Shown one piece after another: positions 60,100 to 64,000 of a stretch of DNA of 64,000 bases (its first letter is position 1; the number at the start of each line of letters is the position of its first letter). The stretch comes from Nocardioidaceae bacterium (lineage in GTDB: Bacteria; Actinomycetota; Actinomycetes; Propionibacteriales; Nocardioidaceae). The position numbers and the translations under genes are program-made. The notes beneath the pieces are model-generated. The model searched no databases. It saw nothing but the letters and a program-made list of their open reading frames with translations, and was not told where the DNA came from. The stretch is from contig JAURVT010000002.1 in NCBI GenBank assembly GCA_030655315.1, forward strand, positions 1-64,000, in the 5' to 3' direction.

Positions 60100-61514
60100 G
60101 CGCTCGTCGTCCCGACGCTCGGGCGGACCGACGAGCCGGTGGTGCCGGCACCACGCGTCGAGCGGGCCCACACGTAGTACAGCGGGCCGATGACGGCCAG
60201 GCCCACGATCCAGGAGATGTCGACGCCGTGGAGGGCGTCCGCACCCGGCCCGACGTAGAGCGCGTTGGACAGGAACGGGACCTGCACGGCGATGCCGAGG
60301 ACGTAGCAGCTGATCGCCGCGGTGTTGTAGGTGCCGTAGACGCCGCCGTCGGCGCGGAAGAGCGCCGAGATGTCGTACTCGCCGTGGCGCACGAGGTAGT
60401 AGTCGACCAGGTTGACGGCCGTCCACGGCACCAGCGCGCACAGGAGCAGCAGCATGAAGTTGTAGAAGTTGTTCAGGAAGTCGCCCTTGCCGAGGATCGC
60501 GAGCGCGAGGCCGAAGCCGAAGATGACGACCGCCACCACGGCGCGGGCGCCCGCGCGGGGCTCCCACCGGGGCCGCAGCGTCTGCCCGATGGTGAGCACC
60601 GACAGGGTGCCGCAGTACAGGTTCATCGAGTTGGTGGCCGCGATGCCGAAGGCGAAGACGAACAGCACGACGGTGCCCGCCACCCCCGCACCCTCGCGCA
60701 CGGCGCCCACGGTGTCGAGCGTCGGGAACGCGGCACCGAGCACGGCACCGAGGACCATCGGAAGGAGCGACCCGAGCACGCAGCCGACGTAGGTGGCCCA
60801 GAAGGCGGCGCGCACGCCGGTGTCACGCGGCATGTAGCGGGTGTAGTCCGAGACGTAGGGCGCGTAGGCGATCTGCCAGAGGGCGGCGATCGACAGCGTG
60901 CTCATGAAGCCCGCCCAGCTGAAGCCGCCCGCGGAGAAGGTGGCCGACGGGAGGTCGACGACGACGAAGGCCATGACGAACGCGAGGAGCAGGGCCGCAC
61001 CGGCCAGCACCGACAGCACGCCGGCCATGGCGTGGATGACCTTGTACCCGTAGACGGCGCCCAGCACCGAGACCGCGCCCATCAGGACGATCGACAGCGT
61101 CTCGTCCAGCCCGGTGAGGCTCGCGACCCCCTGCCCGCCGAGGACCAGGTTGGAGGCGAAGAACGCCGTGTACATGACGACCACGATGACCACGACCAGG
61201 AGCGAGCCCTGCGAGCCGAACTGGGCCCGGGTCTGCAGCATCTGCGGGACGCCCATCTGCGGCCCCTGCGCGGCGTGCAGGGCCATCACGACGCCGCCGA
61301 CCAGGTTGCCGAGGACGAGCGCGACGATTGCCCAGGTGACCGTCAGCCCGAAGACCGCCGTGCCCAGCAGGCCGGTCGCGATCGTCAGCAGCATGATGTT
61401 CGACCCGAACCAGATGGTGAACAGCTGCGACGCCCGGCCGTGGCGCTCGGTGGTGGGGATGTGCTCGATGGTGCGGATCTCGAGGGTCTCGTTGCCGCCC
61501 GCGGGAGTGCTCAT
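60096..61514 (-). CDS. NCS1/cytosine-permease-family transporter
   Basis: The product has 472 residues and 12 predicted membrane helices. FTIWFGSNIMLLTIATG in helix 1 and YAPYVSDYTRYMPRDTG after helix 6 are hallmarks of the NCS1 (codB/pur-cyt permease) family, which imports nucleobases and related compounds. First gene of the permease-ALDH-GMC operon. ATG at 61514 follows GAGGAG. Confidence 0.9.
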   Translation of the reverse strand: MSTPAGGNETLEIRTIEHIPTTERHGRASQLFTIWFGSNIMLLTIATGLLGTAVFGLTVTWAIVALVLGNLVGGVVMALHAAQGPQMGVPQMLQTRAQFGSQGSLLVVVIVVVMYTAFFASNLVLGGQGVASLTGLDETLSIVLMGAVSVLGAVYGYKVIHAMAGVLSVLAGAALLLAFVMAFVVVDLPSATFSAGGFSWAGFMSTLSIAALWQIAYAPYVSDYTRYMPRDTGVRAAFWATYVGCVLGSLLPMVLGAVLGAAFPTLDTVGAVREGAGVAGTVVLFVFAFGIAATNSMNLYCGTLSVLTIGQTLRPRWEPRAGARAVVAVVIFGFGLALAILGKGDFLNNFYNFMLLLLCALVPWTAVNLVDYYLVRHGEYDISALFRADGGVYGTYNTAAISCYVLGIAVQVPFLSNALYVGPGADALHGVDISWIVGLAVIGPLYYVWARSTRGAGTTGSSVRPSVGTTSA

Positions 61515-61573
61515 GGTTCTCCTCGTGCTCAGAGTGTTGCCGTAACCCTCCGCCAGCCCCGACCATCTGTCTA

Positions 61574-61590
61574 ACGCCATAAACTGGCGT
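61574..61590. promoter_or_regulatory. Candidate operator ACGCCA-N5-TGGCGT upstream of the NCS1 operon
   Basis: A perfect 6-bp inverted repeat with an AT-rich centre. On the minus strand TTGACG, a possible -35, overlaps it. It lies 60 bases before the permease ATG in a gap (61515-61740) without genes. Confidence 0.45.
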
Positions 61591-61740
61591 CAAAGATCGG
61601 TTTCGTCGATGCAGGATCGGGTGCCGATGCGTGGCCGGCCACCCGACACGCCGCCGACACGCAAGCTCTGCTCGCACACCGTCGCGTGACGTCCCGGTGA
61701 ACGACGGTGGCACCCCGACCGGGACCCCGTCACGCGAAGT

Positions 61741-63156
61741 TCACACGTCGAGGGCGGGCCCGGACCTCAGGCCGGCGAGACGCTCGGGGTCGAGCAGCCG
61801 GTCCAGCTCGGCCGCGCCGACGACGCCCGTGCGCAGCGCGAGCGACCGCACGTCGCCCTCGCCGGCGAGCGCGGCCCGGGCGATCGTGCTGGCCGCCGCG
61901 TAGCCGAGTGAGGGGATCAGGGCGGTGACGACCCCGACGCTGCGTGCGCTCACCTCGAGCAGGTGCGCCTCGTCGACCTCGATGCCGCGCACGCAGAGCC
62001 GGTCGAGGGTCTCGAAGGCGCGCGTCATCCAGTCCATGCCCTGCAGCAGGCCGTGGCACATGATCGGCTCGAAGGCGTTGAGCTGCAGCTGCCCGGCCTC
62101 GGCGGCCATCGTGATCGTCACGTCGTTGCCGATCACCCAGAACGCCACCTGGTTCACCATCTCGGGCACGACCGGGTTGACCTTGCCCGGCATGATGCTC
62201 GACCCCGCCTGACGGGGCGGGAGCCTCAGCTCGTTGAACCCCGCCTGCGGCCCCGACGAGAGCAGCCGCAGGTCGTTGCAGATCTTCGACACCTTGACCG
62301 CGGTGCGCTTGAGCACGCCGGACAGCTGGACGAACACCCCGGTGTCGGCGGTGGCCTCGAGCAGGTCGCCCGCCGTCTGCAGCGGCACGCCCGTGATCGC
62401 ACGCAGGTGCCGCAGCACGGTCGCCGCGTACCGGGGGTCGGCGGTGATGCCGGTGCCGATCGCGGTGGCGCCGAGGTTGATCTCGGCGAGCAGGCTCCGC
62501 GAGTCCAGCAGCCGTGCCTGCTCCTCGGCCAGCGTCGCCGCCCACGCGGCGAGCTCCTGGCCGACGGTCATCGGCACGGCGTCCTGCAGCTGGGTGCGGC
62601 CCACCTTGGGCACGGCCCGGAACTGCTCGGCCTTGGCCGCGAACGACGCCGACAGGTCCCGCACCGCGAGGGCCAGGCGGTCGAGCTCGACGACCAGGGC
62701 GAGCTTGACGGCCGTCGGGTACACGTCGTTGGTGCTCTGGCTCGCGTTGACGTGGTCGTTCGGGTGGAGCCGGTCGTAGGCGCCCACCGGGAGCCCGAGC
62801 ACCTGCAGGGCCCGGTTCGCGATCACCTCGTTGGCGTTCATGTGCGTCGACGTGCCCGCACCGCCCTGCACCACGTCCACGACGAACTGGTCGTCGAGCG
62901 CGCCGTCGACGACGTCCAGGCAGGCCACCTCGATCGCCGCGGCGCGGCGCTCGTCCAGGACGCCCAGCTCGGCGTTGGCGCGCGCCGCCGCGAGCTTGAC
63001 CTGCCCGAGGGCCGCCACCAGCGGCCGGTGCCGCCCGACGGGCGTGCCGCTGATCGGGAAGTTCTCGAGCGCGCGCGAGGTGTGGATCCCCCACAGCGCC
63101 TCCGCGGGCACCGCCCGCTCGCCGAGGAGGTCGTGCTCCACCCGCGTCGCGGTCAC
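61741..63156 (-). CDS. aspA: Aspartate ammonia-lyase
   Basis: The product has 471 residues of the fumarase/aspartase superfamily. The signature loop GSSIMPGKVNP, GAGTSTHMNANEVIANRA and NDHVNASQSTNDVYPTAVK match aspartases. It deaminates aspartate to fumarate. GTG at 63156 overlaps the stop of the M20 gene (GTGA); an earlier in-frame start would add 13 residues. Confidence 0.92.
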   Translation of the reverse strand: MTATRVEHDLLGERAVPAEALWGIHTSRALENFPISGTPVGRHRPLVAALGQVKLAAARANAELGVLDERRAAAIEVACLDVVDGALDDQFVVDVVQGGAGTSTHMNANEVIANRALQVLGLPVGAYDRLHPNDHVNASQSTNDVYPTAVKLALVVELDRLALAVRDLSASFAAKAEQFRAVPKVGRTQLQDAVPMTVGQELAAWAATLAEEQARLLDSRSLLAEINLGATAIGTGITADPRYAATVLRHLRAITGVPLQTAGDLLEATADTGVFVQLSGVLKRTAVKVSKICNDLRLLSSGPQAGFNELRLPPRQAGSSIMPGKVNPVVPEMVNQVAFWVIGNDVTITMAAEAGQLQLNAFEPIMCHGLLQGMDWMTRAFETLDRLCVRGIEVDEAHLLEVSARSVGVVTALIPSLGYAAASTIARAALAGEGDVRSLALRTGVVGAAELDRLLDPERLAGLRSGPALDV

Positions 63157-64000
63157 CGCCCGCCCCGGTCGGCCGCGACGTCGAGCGTCGTCCACGCCAG
63201 GGCGGTCGCCGCGTCGAGCAGCGCCCTCTCGGCGTCGCCGCCGACGCAGTGCGCGGCGAACTCGGGCTGGTGGTTCAGGGCGGGCAGCGAGCCGATGCCG
63301 ACGTAGGGGTGGATCGCGGGCACCACCTGCGAGACGTTGCCCATGTCGGTCGACGCGCGGTTCATCCGCCGCGCCGGCGACCCGGTGTCGAACACGCGGC
63401 CCAGCCGCTCGGCGTTCGCCACGTAGGCGTCGAGCGCCGTCCGGTCGGTGCGGAACTCGGCGTAGGGCTTGCTCTCAGGCTCGATCGTGAGCTCGCAGCC
63501 CGTCGCGAGGGCACCGGCCTCGAAGCAGCGCCACACCCGGGCCTCGGTCTCGGCGAGCTGGTCGAGGGACTTCGCCCGCACGTACCAGCGGCCGTCGGTG
63601 CGGGCGGGGATGGCGTTGGGCGCCTCTCCCCCGTTGGTCATCACGCCGTGCACGCGGACGGTCTGCGGCAGCTGCTGACGCAGCAGGCCGACCGCCACCT
63701 GCGCGACGGTGAACGCGTCCGCGGCGTTGACCCCCTGCTCGGGGTAGGCGGCGGCGTGGGACGCCTTGCCGCGGTAGGTGACGTGGGAGTGCGACACCGC
63801 GAACGGCTCCGCCTCGGCGACGTCGACCGGCGCGGGGTGCGCCATCATCGCGAGGTCGAGCCCGGTGAAGGCCCCACGCTCGAGCAGCTCGATCTTGCCG
63901 CCACCGCCCTCCTCGGCCGGGGTGCCGTAGACCTCGATGGTCAGGCCCGCGGCGTCGGCCAGCGGCGCCAGCGCCCGCGCGGCCCCGACGGTGATCGCGG
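63153..64000 (-). CDS. M20-family amidohydrolase/peptidase, partial
   Basis: The C-terminal 282 codons are present; the start lies beyond the right edge. YGTPAEEGGGGKIELLE contains the metal-binding Glu pair, HSHVTYRGKASHAAAYPEQGVNAADA is the lid-domain dimerisation segment, and ASTDMGNVSQVVPAIHPY holds the C-terminal metal/substrate residues. This is the M20D type (aminobenzoyl-glutamate or IAA-amino acid hydrolase-like), which cleaves N-acyl or N-aryl amino acids. Coupling to aspA suggests an aspartate conjugate as substrate; that is inference. Confidence 0.88.
   Translation of the reverse strand, partial: AITVGAARALAPLADAAGLTIEVYGTPAEEGGGGKIELLERGAFTGLDLAMMAHPAPVDVAEAEPFAVSHSHVTYRGKASHAAAYPEQGVNAADAFTVAQVAVGLLRQQLPQTVRVHGVMTNGGEAPNAIPARTDGRWYVRAKSLDQLAETEARVWRCFEAGALATGCELTIEPESKPYAEFRTDRTALDAYVANAERLGRVFDTGSPARRMNRASTDMGNVSQVVPAIHPYVGIGSLPALNHQPEFAAHCVGGDAERALLDAATALAWTTLDVAADRGGR

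Overview
The window is very GC-rich, densely packed DNA with many GTG starts and many ATGA/GTGA start-stop overlaps. RbpA, WhiA, OpcA, acVLRF1, the SufR-B-D-ferredoxin-C-S-U-T cluster and the uvrC-rapZ-yvcK-whiA-gap-pgk-tpiA-secG order all mark it as a chromosomal segment of an actinomycete. A Nocardioidaceae-like organism (Nocardioides or Aeromicrobium type) is my best guess, but that is inference. I saw no tRNA, rRNA, prophage, transposon or CRISPR array.

Layout. 0.2-4.3 kb: a small helical protein and a divergent 938-residue protein that look like type VII-secretion-style accessory proteins, followed by a lipoprotein; a large near-perfect inverted repeat lies between the first two. 4.3-11.5 kb: acVLRF1 rescue factor and the complete Suf Fe-S cluster assembly operon read leftward from sufR, with a candidate IdeR/DtxR box and a SufR-type operator in its promoter. 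11.5-15.0 kb: Dabb protein, spermidine-synthase-like protein, stand-alone LigD-type polymerase and LigC-type ATP ligase. 15.0-19.0 kb: two-gene ABC exporter, heme A synthase and heme O synthase, the last two separated by a dense array of short inverted repeats. 19.1-27.4 kb: pentose-phosphate operon tkt-tal-pgi-zwf-opcA-pgl. 27.5-36.3 kb, opposite strand: rbpA, then uvrC-rapZ-yvcK-whiA and gap-pgk-tpiA-secG. 36.4-40.9 kb: Tat-exported Rieske lipoprotein, uvrA, MBL-fold hydrolase. 41-44.4 kb: vanadium-haloperoxidase-like lipoprotein, orphan NarL-type regulator, GlsB-like membrane protein, SGNH hydrolase.

44.4-64 kb is a catabolic region. A vanillin/vanillate module (IclR regulator, vanA, vanB, an MFS transporter broken by an 11-bp tandem duplication, vanillin-type dehydrogenase) is followed on the other strand by a copper amine oxidase with its APC permease and a small His/Met-rich membrane protein, an amidohydrolase, a TetR regulator, a GMC oxidase / aldehyde dehydrogenase / NCS1 permease operon, and an aspartate ammonia-lyase with an M20 peptidase that runs off the right edge. 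Together these suggest import and oxidation of lignin aromatics, amines and alcohols to acids for central metabolism.

Regulatory pattern. Genes that begin a transcript and lack a Shine-Dalgarno sequence repeatedly show a TANNNT-like -10 hexamer exactly six bases before the start codon, so leaderless transcription appears common. Convergent gene ends are marked by long hairpins, several of unusual design. The only gap over 300 bases (17691-18039) holds the inverted-repeat array. Bases 1-149 show no gene I can support.
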